A DNA stretch of 64,000 nucleotides from Luteimonas rhizosphaerae (GCF_002849595.1 NZ_NRQR01000002.1:62001-126000), one strand, 5' to 3'; positions 38,142 through 48,073 are shown, counted from the first letter of the stretch. Notes: generated by a model from the letters alone, not told the origin. Numbers and translations: made by a program.

Positions 38142-38371
38142 TGCCGCGCGTTTGCCGGTGCTGCGCTTGCGCGCAGGTCGAACGGGATGCGGGTGGCCAT
38201 GCGGCCGGCGCGCATGGCGATCGCGCGTCGAGGGAGGCGGCGCACTCGCTTCCGTCTCATCGCGCGTTTCGCGGTCGCAGTGGGCGCCCCACATGGTGGA
38301 TCGCACGCGACGGGCCCTCGCGGCGGGCGGTGCCGGGCCGGAGGCAGGCCCGCGTCCGGTAGAATCGCGCC

Positions 38372-40240
38372 ATGATTTCCTTCAAGAATTTCGCCCTGCG
38401 GCGCGGCGAACGGCTGCTGTTGTCCGAAATGGACCTGACCCTACATGCCGGCTGGCGCGTGGGCGTCGTCGGCCGCAACGGCACCGGCAAGTCTTCCCTG
38501 TTTGCGGCCGTGCGCGGCGAAGTCGAGGCCGACAAGGGCGATCTCGACCTGCCCAACCGCGTGCGCGTGGCCAGCATCGCGCAGGAAATGCCGTCGCTGC
38601 CCGACGCGGCGATCGACTTCGTGCTGGGTGGCGATGCAGCCGTCGCCGCGGTGCTGAAGGCCGAAGCCGACGCGCTCGCGGCCGAGGACTGGGAAGCGGT
38701 CGCCGACGTGCACCTGCGCATGGCCGAGGTCGGCGCCTACGACGCCGGCGCGCGCGCGGGCAAGCTGCTGCACGGCCTGGGCTTTCCGGCCGACACCCAC
38801 CAGCGCGCGGTCGCGACGTTCTCCGGCGGCTGGCGCGTGCGCCTGAATCTGGCGCGTGCGCTGATGACGCCGAGCGACATGCTGCTGCTCGACGAGCCGA
38901 CCAACCATCTGGATCTCGACGCCGTGCTGTGGCTCGAACAGTGGCTGCTGAAATACCCCGGCACACTGCTGCTGATCTCGCACGACCGCGAATTCCTCGA
39001 CAACGTCTGCACCCACACGCTGCACCTGCACGGCGGCAAGGCCAAGCTCTACACCGGCGACTACACCTCGTTCGAGCGCCAGCGCTCCGAGCAGCTGCGC
39101 CTGCAGCAGATCACCCACGAGAAGAGCCAGGCCGAGCGCGCGCACCTGCAGAGCTTCATCGACCGTTTCAAGGCCAGCGCGGCGAAGGCCAAGCAGGCAC
39201 AGTCGCGGGTCAAGCGCCTGGCGAAGATGGCCGACACCGAAGCCGTGCGCGCCGAACGCGAGGTGCGCATCGACTTCCCCGCGCCGGTGCGCCTGCCGCA
39301 TGCGCTGCTGCGCATCAACCACGGCACCTGCGGCTATCCGGCCGCCGATGGCGCGGTGGTGATTCTCGACAACGTCGGCTTCGGCCTGGAAGCGGGCGAC
39401 CGCATCGGCCTGCTGGGCCCGAACGGCGCGGGCAAGTCGACGCTGGTCAAGACCCTCGTCGGCGAGCTGCCGCTGCTGGCCGGCGAACGCTACGCGCATC
39501 CGGACCTGCGCATCGGTTACTTCGCCCAGCACACGGTGGAATCGCTGGTCGCCGGCACGTCGCCGATCGACCATCTGCGCGAACTCTCGCCGACCGTGTC
39601 GATCCAGGACTTCCGCAACTTCCTCGGCAAGTGGAGCTTCCCGGGCGACCGCGCGTTCGAGAGCATCGACGGGTTCTCGGGCGGCGAACGCGCGCGCCTG
39701 GCGCTGGCGCTGATCGCGTGGCTGCAGCCGAACGTGCTGCTGCTCGACGAACCGACCAACCATCTCGACCTCGAGATGCGCGAGGCGCTGGCCGAAGCGC
39801 TCAGCGATTTTCCCGGCGCGATCGTGCTGGTCTCGCACGACCGCCACCTGATCGGCCTGGTCAGCGACACCTTCTGGCGCGTGTCCGACGGCGTCGTCAT
39901 CCCCTTCGACGGCGACCTCGACGAATACGCCGCCTGGCTGCGCGCGCGTGGCAACGCCGGCGAACTGCGCACGCCGCCTCCGTCCGCGTTGCCGGCCGCC
40001 GCACCCGCGGCCAAACCGGCGGCGAAGACGACCAAGGCCAATCCGCACAAGTTGCAGAAGGCCGAAGCACGCGTCGCCGAACTCGAGCAGGCGTTGTCGG
40101 ACATCGACGGCACGCTGGCGGATCCGGCAACCTATGCCGATCCGACCCGGGCCGCCGATCTCGGCCAGCGCCAGGCGGCGCTGCGCGCCGAGCTCGAAAC
40201 CGCGGAAGGCGATCTGCTGGCGTTGTACGACGCGGCCTGA
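38372..40240 (+). CDS. ABC-F family ATPase, YheS-like
   Basis: A 622-residue soluble protein with two ABC domains and no membrane part. ABC-F proteins act on ribosomes in translation or antibiotic protection. The two Walker A motifs are GRNGTGKSSLF and GPNGAGKSTLV; signatures are FSGGWRVRLNLARAL and FSGGERARLALAL; both Walker B read LLLDEPTNHLDL. The linker with HEKSQAERAHLQSFIDRFKASAAKAKQAQSR is the typical P-site motif helix pair. A C-terminal coiled coil (HKLQKAEARVAELEQALSDIDGTLAD) is present. The pattern fits YheS best; Uup is an alternative. Confidence 0.9.
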   Translation: MISFKNFALRRGERLLLSEMDLTLHAGWRVGVVGRNGTGKSSLFAAVRGEVEADKGDLDLPNRVRVASIAQEMPSLPDAAIDFVLGGDAAVAAVLKAEADALAAEDWEAVADVHLRMAEVGAYDAGARAGKLLHGLGFPADTHQRAVATFSGGWRVRLNLARALMTPSDMLLLDEPTNHLDLDAVLWLEQWLLKYPGTLLLISHDREFLDNVCTHTLHLHGGKAKLYTGDYTSFERQRSEQLRLQQITHEKSQAERAHLQSFIDRFKASAAKAKQAQSRVKRLAKMADTEAVRAEREVRIDFPAPVRLPHALLRINHGTCGYPAADGAVVILDNVGFGLEAGDRIGLLGPNGAGKSTLVKTLVGELPLLAGERYAHPDLRIGYFAQHTVESLVAGTSPIDHLRELSPTVSIQDFRNFLGKWSFPGDRAFESIDGFSGGERARLALALIAWLQPNVLLLDEPTNHLDLEMREALAEALSDFPGAIVLVSHDRHLIGLVSDTFWRVSDGVVIPFDGDLDEYAAWLRARGNAGELRTPPPSALPAAAPAAKPAAKTTKANPHKLQKAEARVAELEQALSDIDGTLADPATYADPTRAADLGQRQAALRAELETAEGDLLALYDAA

Positions 40241-40432
40241 TCGCGACCGTGGACCGCGCGTCGGCACCCGGCATGCAGGCGGCGTTGCGCGCAGGACGCG
40301 TGGCGACCCGGTGCCACGCGTGCGGCATGCGCTGCCGCGGCTCGTCGCGTGTTCTATCCGAACCGCGTTCGATGCGCAGCCTCGCGCTGTCCCCAGCTTG
40401 CCCGTGAACGGGCGGCCGGGTAGGGTTGGGCC

Positions 40433-41134
40433 ATGAATAAACTGCCGCTTGCCCTGCTTTCCGCCGCCCTTGTCGTCGCCCTCGCTGCGTGTCAGCAGAC
40501 CGAGGCGCCCGACGAGGCCGCCACCCGCGCTCCGCCTGCCGACCCGACCGCGGACGCCGCCGCGGCGGCCGCGGCCGAAGCCGCCGCCACCCAGCGCGCG
40601 CCCGCCGATGCGTTTCTCGCGGCGATCGCCCGGCATTGCGGCGAAGCGTTCGCCGGCCGCATCGTCGCGAACGAGCCGCCGCCGGCGCCGGACGCCGAGC
40701 CCGATGCGTTCGAGGGCAAGGCGCTGGTCATGCACGTGCGCGGCTGCAACGACAAGGAGCAGGAGCTGCGCATCCCGTTCCACGTCGGCGACGACCATTC
40801 GCGCACCTGGATCCTGACCCGCACCGAGCACGGCCTGCGTCTCAAGCACGACCATCGCCTGCCCGACGGCAGCGACGATCCGGTGACGATGTACGGCGGC
40901 GACACCCAGAACGCGGGCACCGAGCAGCGCCAGGAATTCCCGGTCGATGCGGAATCGATCGCGATGTTCGAGCAGGAAGGCCTCACCGCATCGGTGACCA
41001 ACACCTGGGCGATGGAAATCCGTCCGGGCGAGCGCTTCGTCTACGAGCTGACGCGTCCGGGCGGCCGCCGGTTCCAGGTCGAGTTCGACCTGACCAAGAC
41101 CGTCGCCGCGCCGCCGACGCCCTGGGGCTACTGA
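40433..41134 (+). CDS. Hypothetical lipoprotein
   Basis: A 233-residue protein with lipoprotein signal MNKLPLALLSAALVVALAAC (lipobox LAAC) and an Ala/Pro/Asp-rich tether. The folded part has AFLAAIARHCGEAFAGRIVANEPP, then HVRGCNDKEQELRIPFHVGDDHSRTWILTRTEHGLRLKHDHRLPDGSDDPVTMYGGDT; the two cysteines could pair. Similar lipoproteins occur in Xanthomonads but I know no function. It stands alone. Confidence 0.72.
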   Translation: MNKLPLALLSAALVVALAACQQTEAPDEAATRAPPADPTADAAAAAAAEAAATQRAPADAFLAAIARHCGEAFAGRIVANEPPPAPDAEPDAFEGKALVMHVRGCNDKEQELRIPFHVGDDHSRTWILTRTEHGLRLKHDHRLPDGSDDPVTMYGGDTQNAGTEQRQEFPVDAESIAMFEQEGLTASVTNTWAMEIRPGERFVYELTRPGGRRFQVEFDLTKTVAAPPTPWGY

Positions 41135-41198
41135 GCCCGGCTGTTCGGCAGGTCGTGCCGGGCGCCGGTCGACGCAGATCGGTCGTCCGCCGCGCGAC

Positions 41199-41912
41199 TT
41201 AGTCGCGCAGGAAATACTCCACTGTCGTCACCACCCGCACCGTCTTGACGTGCGGGCTGCCGCGGTCGCGGTCACCGATCGAGATCACGCCCTGGTTCGC
41301 GCTGCGGATGCCGCCGATGCGCGCGCCCGAGTCCTTGGCGAACTGCTCGGCCGACACGCGCGCGTTCGCCGTGGCTTCGGCGATCAACTCCGGCTTGATG
41401 TCGTTGAGCCGGGTGAAATCGAACTGCGGACCGCCGTCCTCGCCGGTATTGAGCATCACGCCCTGGGCGACGATCTCGCCGCTGCGGCGCAGGGCGGTCA
41501 TCGCCTCGGCAACGCGGCCGGTGCGCAAGGTCACGGTGTTCGAATAGCGGTAGCGCTCCGGCGGTCGCCCTTCGCCGTAGGAATAGGCCCAGCGGTCCTC
41601 CAGGCGTGGCGGCGAGACCACGACCTCGTCCTCGCCGAAACCGGCGCTGGTCAGGAACTGGCGGATCGTCGCGGTATTGGCATCGAGGCCGGCCTGGACG
41701 ACGGCCAGGTCGTCGCCGCCAACGGTCTGCGACAGCGGCCAGACCACGAGGTCGGCCTCGACCACGCGCTCGGCCGAGCCTTTCACGGTCACGAAGCGGT
41801 CCTCGGTGCGCAGCTTGGCCATGCCCTGGGCGGCAAACCAGCCGGCGCCCACCAGGCCCAGCGCGATCAGCGCGGCCGCGGCAACGGTGCGGAAATTGGC
41901 GGGCTGGGACAT
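41199..41912 (-). CDS. SIMPL domain-containing protein (DUF541)
   Basis: A 237-residue protein with an N-terminal membrane or signal helix (TVAAAALIALGLVGAGWFAAQG) and one SIMPL/YggE domain: RFVTVKGSAERVVEADLVVWPLS and NGRVAEAMTALRRSG-like repeats, ending VVTTVEYFLRD. Family members are periplasmic and linked to oxidative stress in E. coli, without defined chemistry. The ATG at 41912 is used; upstream residues look non-coding. Divergent from the fmdB-type gene. Confidence 0.83.
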   Translation of the reverse strand: MSQPANFRTVAAAALIALGLVGAGWFAAQGMAKLRTEDRFVTVKGSAERVVEADLVVWPLSQTVGGDDLAVVQAGLDANTATIRQFLTSAGFGEDEVVVSPPRLEDRWAYSYGEGRPPERYRYSNTVTLRTGRVAEAMTALRRSGEIVAQGVMLNTGEDGGPQFDFTRLNDIKPELIAEATANARVSAEQFAKDSGARIGGIRSANQGVISIGDRDRGSPHVKTVRVVTTVEYFLRD

Positions 41913-42060
41913 GGCGCGAGCCTCCGGCAAAGAAGGCCAGTCTAGGCCCGTCGACGCCGCGTGGCGCGGCCGCACGCGCGCCCGGCGCGCCACGCCGGAC
42001 TTGCAAGTCCCGCCGGCGGCCCCAGAATGCCGGCTCCCCTGTCGTCGCCGGTTCCTCGCC

Positions 42061-42408
42061 ATGCCGATCTACGCCTTCCAGTGCACCGACTGCGGCCACG
42101 CCTTCGACCGCCTGCAGAAGATGTCCGACCCCGATCCCGCGGTCTGCCCGAACTGCGGCGCGTCCGCGGTCACCCGCCAGCTCACCGCGCCGTCGTTCCG
42201 CCTCGCGGGCAGCGGCTGGTACGAGACCGACTTCAAGAAGGACGGCGACAAGAAGCGCAACCTGGTCGAGAGCGGCGACGGCGGCGCCAGATCCGGTGGC
42301 GACAAGCCGGCGGCCGATGCGCCTGCGGCCAAGCCCGAATCCAAGCCCACGGCCAGTGAATCCAAGCCGGCCGCCAAGCCGGCCGCGAAGCCCGCCTCGG
42401 CGGACTGA
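42061..42408 (+). CDS. FmdB-family zinc ribbon protein
   Basis: A 115-residue protein with the FmdB regulatory-type zinc ribbon at its N-terminus: MPIYAFQCTDCGHAFDRLQKMSDPDPAVCPNCG, where two CxxC pairs would bind zinc. The C-terminal half is Lys/Ala/Pro-rich low complexity. It lies about 110 bases before aspS on the same strand, a common pairing. Function of the family is unsettled; a regulatory or nucleic acid role is often assumed. Confidence 0.88.
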   Translation: MPIYAFQCTDCGHAFDRLQKMSDPDPAVCPNCGASAVTRQLTAPSFRLAGSGWYETDFKKDGDKKRNLVESGDGGARSGGDKPAADAPAAKPESKPTASESKPAAKPAAKPASAD

Positions 42409-42519
42409 CGCGCCTGCCGCCGCGCGCGTCGCGGCGACGCCTTAAACTAGCGGGCTTGCATCCAGCGCGGTCGTCGTCGTGACGGTCCGTGCGCCCGCGC
42501 TTTCGTGTCCGGAGTTCCC

Positions 42520-44289
42520 ATGCGTACCCATTTCTGCGGCCTGATCGACGAATCACTGATCGGCCAGACCGTCACCCTGTGCGGCTGGGCCGATGTCGCC
42601 CGCGACCTCGGCGGCGTCTGCTTCATCGACCTGCGCGACCACGAAGGCATCGTGCAGGTGGTCGCGGAATCGTCGGATGCGGACGGCAATGCCGCCGTCG
42701 TCGCGACGGCCGAGCAGGTGGGCTACGAGGATTGCCTGCGCATCACCGGCACGGTGCGCGCGCGGCATTCGGTCAACGCGAAGATCCGCACCGGCCAGGT
42801 CGAGATCGTCGCCACCCAGATCGAGGTGCTGAACAAGGCCGAGCCGCTGCCGTTCCACCATCACGAGAACCCGGGCGAGGAAACACGCCTGAAGTACCGC
42901 TATCTCGACCTGCGGCATCCGGAGATGCAGCGCCGGATGCGCACGCGCACCAAGCTGGTCAGCGCGCTGCGCCACTGGCTGGACGACAAGGGTTTCCAGG
43001 ACATCGAAACGCCGATCCTGACCAAGGCGACGCCGGAAGGCGCGCGCGACTTCCTGGTGCCGGCGCGCATGCATCCGGGCGAGTTCTACGCGTTGCCGCA
43101 GTCGCCGCAGCTGTTCAAGCAGATCCTGATGATGGCGGGCTTCGACCGCTACTACCAGATCGCGCGGTGCTTCCGCGACGAGGCCCTGCGCGCCGATCGC
43201 CAGCTGGAATTCACCCAGCTCGACATGGAGTTCGCGTGGGTGTCGGAGCGCGACGTGCAGGATCTCGTCGAGGCGATGATCCGTGACGTGTTCCGCGATG
43301 TCGCGGGCGTCGAGCTCGCGGCCGAATTCCCGCGCATGACCTATGCCGAGGCGATGCGTCGCTACGGCTCGGACAAGCCGGACCTGCGCATCGCGCTGGA
43401 ACTGGTGGACGTCGCCGATCTCGTCAAGGACAGCCAGTTCGCGGTGTTCACCGGCCCGGCCAATGAAGCCGGCGGCCGCGTCTGCGCGCTGCGCATTCCG
43501 GGCGGCGCGAGTCTGAGCCGCAAGCAGATCGACGAGTACGCCGCGCATGCCGCGAAGTACGGCGCGAAGGGTCTGGCCTACATCAAGATTTCGGAGACCG
43601 GCGAGGTGTCGTCGCCGATCCAGAAGTTCTTCGACGAGGCCGCGTTCGCCGCCCTCGTGTCGCACGTCGGCGCGGGCAACGGCGACCTCGTGTTCTTCGG
43701 CGCCGGCAAGTATTCGACCGTCAGCGATTTCATGGGCGCGGTGCGTCTGAAGGCCGGCAAGGATTTCAGCCTGGTCAATGAGGGCTGGGCGCCGCTGTGG
43801 GTCACCGACTTCCCGATGTTCGAATGGGACGACGAGGCGCAGCGCTACGTCGCCCTGCATCACCCCTTCACCGCGCCGTCGGTCGACGACGAGGCCGACC
43901 TGCGCGCGAACGCCGCGACGGCCGTGTCGCGCGGCTACGACATGGTGCTCAACGGCAACGAGATCGGCGGCGGTTCGATCCGTATCCACCGTTCGTCGAT
44001 GCAGTCTGCGGTGTTCGAACTGCTCGGCATCGGCGCCGAGGAAGCGCAGGCGAAGTTCGGCTTCCTGCTCGACGCGCTGAAGTACGGCGCGCCGCCACAC
44101 GGCGGCATCGCGTTCGGCATCGACCGCATCGCCGCGCTGATGGCCGGCACCGAGTCGATCCGCGACGTCATCGCGTTCCCGAAGACCACCGGCGCGCAGT
44201 GCCTGATGACCGATGCACCGTCGCCGATCGCCGATGCGCAGCTGGCCGAGGTGCACATCCAGGTGCGGCCGAAGGCGAGCGCGTCGTGA
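42520..44289 (+). CDS. aspS: Aspartyl-tRNA synthetase
   Basis: AspRS charges tRNA-Asp. The 589-residue bacterial-type enzyme has an N-terminal OB-fold anticodon domain ([32 protein letters not shown]), class II motif 2 ([28 protein letters not shown]), the large GAD insertion, and motif 3 ([17 protein letters not shown]). The ATG giving MRTHFCGLI has CCGGAG about 8 bases upstream. The next small gene starts within its stop. Confidence 0.96.
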   Translation: MRTHFCGLIDESLIGQTVTLCGWADVARDLGGVCFIDLRDHEGIVQVVAESSDADGNAAVVATAEQVGYEDCLRITGTVRARHSVNAKIRTGQVEIVATQIEVLNKAEPLPFHHHENPGEETRLKYRYLDLRHPEMQRRMRTRTKLVSALRHWLDDKGFQDIETPILTKATPEGARDFLVPARMHPGEFYALPQSPQLFKQILMMAGFDRYYQIARCFRDEALRADRQLEFTQLDMEFAWVSERDVQDLVEAMIRDVFRDVAGVELAAEFPRMTYAEAMRRYGSDKPDLRIALELVDVADLVKDSQFAVFTGPANEAGGRVCALRIPGGASLSRKQIDEYAAHAAKYGAKGLAYIKISETGEVSSPIQKFFDEAAFAALVSHVGAGNGDLVFFGAGKYSTVSDFMGAVRLKAGKDFSLVNEGWAPLWVTDFPMFEWDDEAQRYVALHHPFTAPSVDDEADLRANAATAVSRGYDMVLNGNEIGGGSIRIHRSSMQSAVFELLGIGAEEAQAKFGFLLDALKYGAPPHGGIAFGIDRIAALMAGTESIRDVIAFPKTTGAQCLMTDAPSPIADAQLAEVHIQVRPKASAS

Positions 44290-44471
44290 TCGCGCTGGAG
44301 TGGGAAACGCTGGGCGGCGATACCGCCTCGGGTCTGGTGACCGAGCGCGCCCGCGTGCTCGGTGGCTGGCTGGTGCGCAGCCGCGGCGAATCCGCATCCA
44401 TCGAGACGATCGCGGTCGCACTGGCCTTCGTGCCCGATACCCACGCCGCCTGGGACGGCGCCGAGGACTGA
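44286..44471 (+). CDS. Hypothetical 61-residue protein coupled to aspS
   Basis: GTG start overlaps the aspS TGA, so it is probably translated by re-initiation. The product is [56 protein letters not shown]..., a compact beta-type chain with no known domain. A GNAT gene begins 2 bases after its stop, suggesting a three-gene unit. Confidence 0.6.
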   Translation: MIALEWETLGGDTASGLVTERARVLGGWLVRSRGESASIETIAVALAFVPDTHAAWDGAED

Positions 44472-44473
44472 CG

Positions 44474-44986
44474 ATGGCGACGCTGCGCCGCGCCACCGTC
44501 GACGACGCCGCCACACTGTCGGCGCTCGCCGCGCGTACCTTCACCGAAACCTTCGGCCATCTGTATCCGCCGGAGGATCTGGCCGCGTTCCTCGCCGACG
44601 CTTACCCGGTGGCGAAACAGCGCACGATTCTGGCGCACCCGGATTACGCGGTCTGGCTGCTCGAACGCGATGGTGAGCCGATCGGCCACTGCGCGGCGGG
44701 GCCTTGCGGTTTGCCGCACGCCGATGTCGCCGCAGGCGATGGCGAGATCAAGCGCCTGTATCTGCTGCAGGGCCATCAGGGCCAGGCGCTCGGGGCGCGG
44801 CTGCTGGAGACGGCGATGGAATGGCTGCAGCGCGATGGCCCGTGCACGCTGTGGGTTGGCGTGTGGTCGGAGAACGCGGGCGCCCAGCGCTTCTACGGGC
44901 GCTACGGCTTCGCGAAGGTCGGCAACTACACGTTCCCGGTCGGCGCGACCCTGGACGACGAATACATCCTGCGACGGCCGGCCTGA
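44474..44986 (+). CDS. GNAT family N-acetyltransferase
   Basis: A 170-residue acetyl-CoA-dependent acetyltransferase. The opening LRRATVDDAATLSALAARTFTETFGHLYPPEDLAAFL, the core IKRLYLLQGHQGQALGARLLETAMEW (acetyl-CoA pyrophosphate loop Q-G-x-x-L/A) and the ending NAGAQRFYGRYGFAKVGNYTFPVG are classic. Substrate unknown. It follows the small gene after aspS and is convergent with the hydrolase. Confidence 0.9.
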   Translation: MATLRRATVDDAATLSALAARTFTETFGHLYPPEDLAAFLADAYPVAKQRTILAHPDYAVWLLERDGEPIGHCAAGPCGLPHADVAAGDGEIKRLYLLQGHQGQALGARLLETAMEWLQRDGPCTLWVGVWSENAGAQRFYGRYGFAKVGNYTFPVGATLDDEYILRRPA

Positions 44987-44998
44987 CGGCAGCGCACG

Positions 44999-45034
44999 CT
45001 CGAAGCGGCTGCACGCGAGCGCAGCCGCTTCGAG
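44999..45034. terminator. Strong bidirectional hairpin between convergent genes
   Basis: CTCGAAGCGGCTGC at 44999-45012 and GCAGCCGCTTCGAG at 45021-45034 form a perfect 14-bp stem with an 8-base loop. No U-tract on either strand. Its place, 12 bases past the GNAT stop and 15 past the hydrolase stop, fits a shared transcript end. Confidence 0.6.
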
Positions 45035-45049
45035 GTCTCGCCATGTGGA

Positions 45050-45988
45050 TCACTTGCGCAGGAAGTCCAGCAGATCCTGGTTGACCCGGTCCTTGTGGGT
45101 ATCGGTCAGGCCGTGCGGCGCGCCGGGATAGACGAGCAGTTCGGCGCCCGGGATCAGCGCCGCCGAAGCGCGTCCGGCGGCGTCGATCGGCACGATCTGG
45201 TCGTCGTCGCCGTGGATCACCAGGGTCGGCACGTCGAAGCGCTTGAGGTCGTCGCGGAAATCGGTCGCCGAGAACGCGGCGATCGAGTCGTAGGTGTTCT
45301 TGTGGCCGCCCTGCATGCCCTGCGCCCACCAGTTGTCGATCAGGCCCTGCGAGACCTGCGCGCCCGGCCGGTTGAAGCCGTAGAACGGGCCGCTGGGGAT
45401 GTCGCGGTAGAGCTGCGCGCGGTTCGCGATCTGCGCGGCGCGGATGCCGTCGAACACCGCGATCGGCAGGCCGCCGGGGTTGTCGGCGGTCTGCAGCATC
45501 AGCGGCGGTACCGCGCTGATCAGCACCGCCTTCCTGACGCGCGACGTGCCGTGGCGGCCGATGTAGCGGGCCACTTCACCGCCGCCGGTGGAGAACCCGA
45601 CGAGGGTCACGTCGCGCAGGTCGAGCGCCTCGATGACGGCGGCCAGATCGTCGGCGTAATGGTCCATGTCGTTGCCGTCCCAGGGCTGGCTGGAGCGGCC
45701 ATGGCCGCGACGGTCGTGGGCGACGACGCGGAAGCCCTGGTCGGCGAGGAACAGCATCTGCGATTCCCAGCTGTCCGAGTTCAACGGCCAGCCGTGGCTG
45801 AAGGTCACGACCGGGCCGTCCTTCGGGCCCCAGTCCTTGTAGTAGAGCTGCACGCCGTCGCGGGTGGTGATGGTGCTGGCGGTGTGGGCGACGGCGTGCG
45901 TCGCGGGAGGCGCGGCTTCGGCCGGCAGCACCGCGGGCGCGGTGATGGCGAGCAGGGAGGCGGCGAGGGCGCTGGACAGGAATTGCAT
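45050..45988 (-). CDS. Exported alpha/beta hydrolase, non-haem chloroperoxidase-like
   Basis: A 312-residue hydrolase with a signal peptide ([23 protein letters not shown]), so periplasmic. The fold matches cofactor-free haloperoxidases and related esterases: [37 protein letters not shown], nucleophile Ser in [11 protein letters not shown], acid in [11 protein letters not shown], and catalytic His in [10 protein letters not shown]. It lies 40 bases downstream of ohr on the same strand. Natural substrate unknown; perhydrolysis is a reported side activity of the family. Confidence 0.87.
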   Translation of the reverse strand: MQFLSSALAASLLAITAPAVLPAEAAPPATHAVAHTASTITTRDGVQLYYKDWGPKDGPVVTFSHGWPLNSDSWESQMLFLADQGFRVVAHDRRGHGRSSQPWDGNDMDHYADDLAAVIEALDLRDVTLVGFSTGGGEVARYIGRHGTSRVRKAVLISAVPPLMLQTADNPGGLPIAVFDGIRAAQIANRAQLYRDIPSGPFYGFNRPGAQVSQGLIDNWWAQGMQGGHKNTYDSIAAFSATDFRDDLKRFDVPTLVIHGDDDQIVPIDAAGRASAALIPGAELLVYPGAPHGLTDTHKDRVNQDLLDFLRK

Positions 45989-46030
45989 GGGCGTGGCTCC
46001 GGTGGGTGGGGAAGGGGAAGGGCGTGCCGG

Positions 46031-46459
46031 TCAGTCGGCGAGCACCAGCGTCACGTCGATGTTTCCGCGCGTGGCGTTGGAGTAGGGGCAGACGACGTGG
46101 GCCTGGTCGACCAGCGACTGCAGCGTGTCGCGGGCGATGCCGGGGGCGGCGATCGTCAGTTCGGCGGCGAGGGCGAAACCGGTCGGCACCGGGCCGATGC
46201 CGATCCGGCCGGTGACGGTGGTGTCCGCGGGCAGCGCGATCTTCTGCTTGCCGGCGACGAACTTCAGGGCGCCGAGAAAGCAGGCCGACCAGCCGGCCGC
46301 GAATAGCTGCTCGGGGTTGGTGCCGGGACCGCCGGCGCCGCCGAGGGCACGGGGCGTGGACAGGGCGACGGCGAGGACCTGGTCGTCCGACGTGGCCCGG
46401 CCTTCGCGGCCTCCGGTGGCGGTCGCGGTGGCGGTGTAGAGGATCTGTTCGATGGACAT
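46031..46459 (-). CDS. Organic hydroperoxide resistance protein Ohr
   Basis: Ohr is a thiol peroxidase that removes organic and fatty-acid hydroperoxides. The 142-residue protein has the two redox cysteines of the OsmC/Ohr fold in AAGWSACFLGALKFVA and QAHVVCPYSNATRGNIDV, plus the typical start LYTATATATGGREG and GGAGGPGTNPEQLFA. No MarR-type OhrR is adjacent; instead an AraC regulator is divergent. The ATG at 46459 is well placed after GGAGACC. Confidence 0.9.
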   Translation of the reverse strand: MSIEQILYTATATATGGREGRATSDDQVLAVALSTPRALGGAGGPGTNPEQLFAAGWSACFLGALKFVAGKQKIALPADTTVTGRIGIGPVPTGFALAAELTIAAPGIARDTLQSLVDQAHVVCPYSNATRGNIDVTLVLAD

Positions 46460-46574
46460 GGTGGTCTCCTGCGGGGTGGGGGACGACGGCTGCCGTCCGG
46501 TGAGGACTAGATTGCGCCGCAGGTCGACACGTTTGGTGCTATAAAATCCAATAAAGTTAACCAGGAGTCCTGAT

Positions 46575-47402
46575 GTGACCGATCGCCTCGCCGCACTGAT
46601 GACCCGCTTCCCCGTGCGCGCACAGGTGTTCCAGGCGGGACCGCTGTGCGGGGTGCACGCGCTCGGGGGCGACGACGGCGTCGGCCAGCTGCATCTGGTG
46701 CGGCGCGGCGAGGTCGAGGTCTTCCACGGCAACGTACGATTGCGCATCGACCGGCCGAGCCTGCTGCTGTATCCGCGGCCGATGGCCCACCGTTTCGTCA
46801 CCGATGCCGAGCGCGGCGCCGACATGGTCTGCGCCCACCTGGCGTTCGAGGGCGGTGCGGCGCATCCGATCGCCGCGGCGCTGCCGGACGTGGTCTGCCT
46901 GCCGCTCGCGGACATCGCCGGCGCGGCGCCGGTGCTGGCGCTGCTGTTCGACGAGGCCTTCGCCCAGCGCTGCGGTCGCGTGGCGCTGGTCGAGCGCCTG
47001 TTCGAGGTGGTGATGATCCAGATCCTGCGCCAGCTGATGGAGCAGGGCGCGGTCACCGATGGCCTGCTGTCGGGGCTGTCGCACGCCCGGCTGCGCAATG
47101 CGCTGGTGGCGATGCACGAGGCGCCGGCGCAGGACTGGAGCCTGGATACGCTGGCCGACGCGGCCGGCATGTCGCGCAGCGCGTTCGCGACGGCGTTCCG
47201 CGACATCGTCGGCACCACGCCCGGGCAGTACCTGCAGGGCTGGCGCATCGGCCTGGCCCAGCAGGCGCTGCGCCGCGGCCAACCGCTGAAGCGGATCGCC
47301 GGCGATGTCGGCTACGGCAGCGAGGCGGCGCTGTCGCGCGCGTTCAAGGCGCACGCCGGGCTGTCGCCGCGCGCGTGGAAACTGCGGGAGGCCTTGGCAT
47401 GA
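46575..47402 (+). CDS. AraC-family regulator with cupin-type sensor
   Basis: A 275-residue regulator with GTG start after AGGAG. The N-terminal AraC-binding cupin-like part (GPLCGVHALGGDDGVGQLHLVRRGEVEVFHGNVRLRIDRPSLLLYPRPMAHRF) precedes a double helix-turn-helix (WSLDTLADAAGMSRSAFATAFRDIVGTTPGQYLQGWRIGLAQQALRRG...IAGDVGYGSEAALSRAFKAHAG). Divergent from ohr and the hydrolase, across an AT-rich 115-base gap, so it probably controls them. Overlaps the following hydrolase by ATGA. Confidence 0.9.
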   Translation: MTDRLAALMTRFPVRAQVFQAGPLCGVHALGGDDGVGQLHLVRRGEVEVFHGNVRLRIDRPSLLLYPRPMAHRFVTDAERGADMVCAHLAFEGGAAHPIAAALPDVVCLPLADIAGAAPVLALLFDEAFAQRCGRVALVERLFEVVMIQILRQLMEQGAVTDGLLSGLSHARLRNALVAMHEAPAQDWSLDTLADAAGMSRSAFATAFRDIVGTTPGQYLQGWRIGLAQQALRRGQPLKRIAGDVGYGSEAALSRAFKAHAGLSPRAWKLREALA

Positions 47403-48073
47403 CGGGCAATGGAGGATCCGAAGCGGGCGCCGCCGTGCCGACGCGTGTGCTGCTGCTGCACGGCATCTGGATGGTGGGCCTGACGATGCGCCGGTTCGCG
47501 CGCGGGCTGCACGCCGCGGGCTTCGCGCCCGAGATCATCGGCTACGACAGCATCACCGGCGGGCCGCGTCCGGCGGTCGACCGCCTGCATGCCGCGCTGC
47601 GCGACGGTGGACCGGCGCACATCGTCGGCCACAGCCTGGGCGGACTCGTGGCCCTGCGCGAACTCGCCGAGCATCCGGAAACGCCGGTCGGGCGCGTGGT
47701 CTGCATGGGCACGCCGGTCTCCGGCAGCCGCGCCGCCGCGCGTCTGGCGCGGCTGCCGCTGTCGGGCCTGTACTTCGGACGCAGCGCGGAGATCCTGCTG
47801 GGCGGCTGCGCGACCTGGCCGGCCGGCTTCGAGGTCGGGATGATCGCCGGCCGGATCCCGCGTGGCCTTGGCGCCCTGCTGGCGCGCTTCGACGAGCCGC
47901 ACGACGGCACCGTGGCGGTGTCGGAGACCCGCGCGCCGGGCCTGGCCGACCACGTCGTGGTCGCGGCCAGCCACAGCGGCCTGCTGGTCTCGGCCGCGGC
48001 GATCGCGCAGGCGACGGCCTTCCTGCGCGAAGGACGTTTCGCGCAGGCGGAGACGCCGGCCGACGCGGTGTAA
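47399..48073 (+). CDS. Alpha/beta hydrolase (lipase-like)
   Basis: A 224-residue cytoplasmic hydrolase. VLLLHGIWMVGLTMRRFARGLHAAGF is the oxyanion region and VGHSLGGLVALREL holds the nucleophile Ser; the late HSGLLVS supplies the likely catalytic His. The family resembles PGAP1-like or triacylglycerol lipases. Its ATG overlaps the AraC gene stop (ATGA), so translation is coupled. Substrate unknown. Confidence 0.85.
   Translation: MTGNGGSEAGAAVPTRVLLLHGIWMVGLTMRRFARGLHAAGFAPEIIGYDSITGGPRPAVDRLHAALRDGGPAHIVGHSLGGLVALRELAEHPETPVGRVVCMGTPVSGSRAAARLARLPLSGLYFGRSAEILLGGCATWPAGFEVGMIAGRIPRGLGALLARFDEPHDGTVAVSETRAPGLADHVVVAASHSGLLVSAAAIAQATAFLREGRFAQAETPADAV

Larger units (their letters stand above)
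38036..38371. promoter_or_regulatory. Divergent region between receptor and ABC-F genes
   Basis: About 336 bases without a gene. The left third is AT-rich and holds a likely receptor promoter and two palindromes. The right two thirds are GC-rich and feature-poor up to the ABC-F start. Confidence 0.5.
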
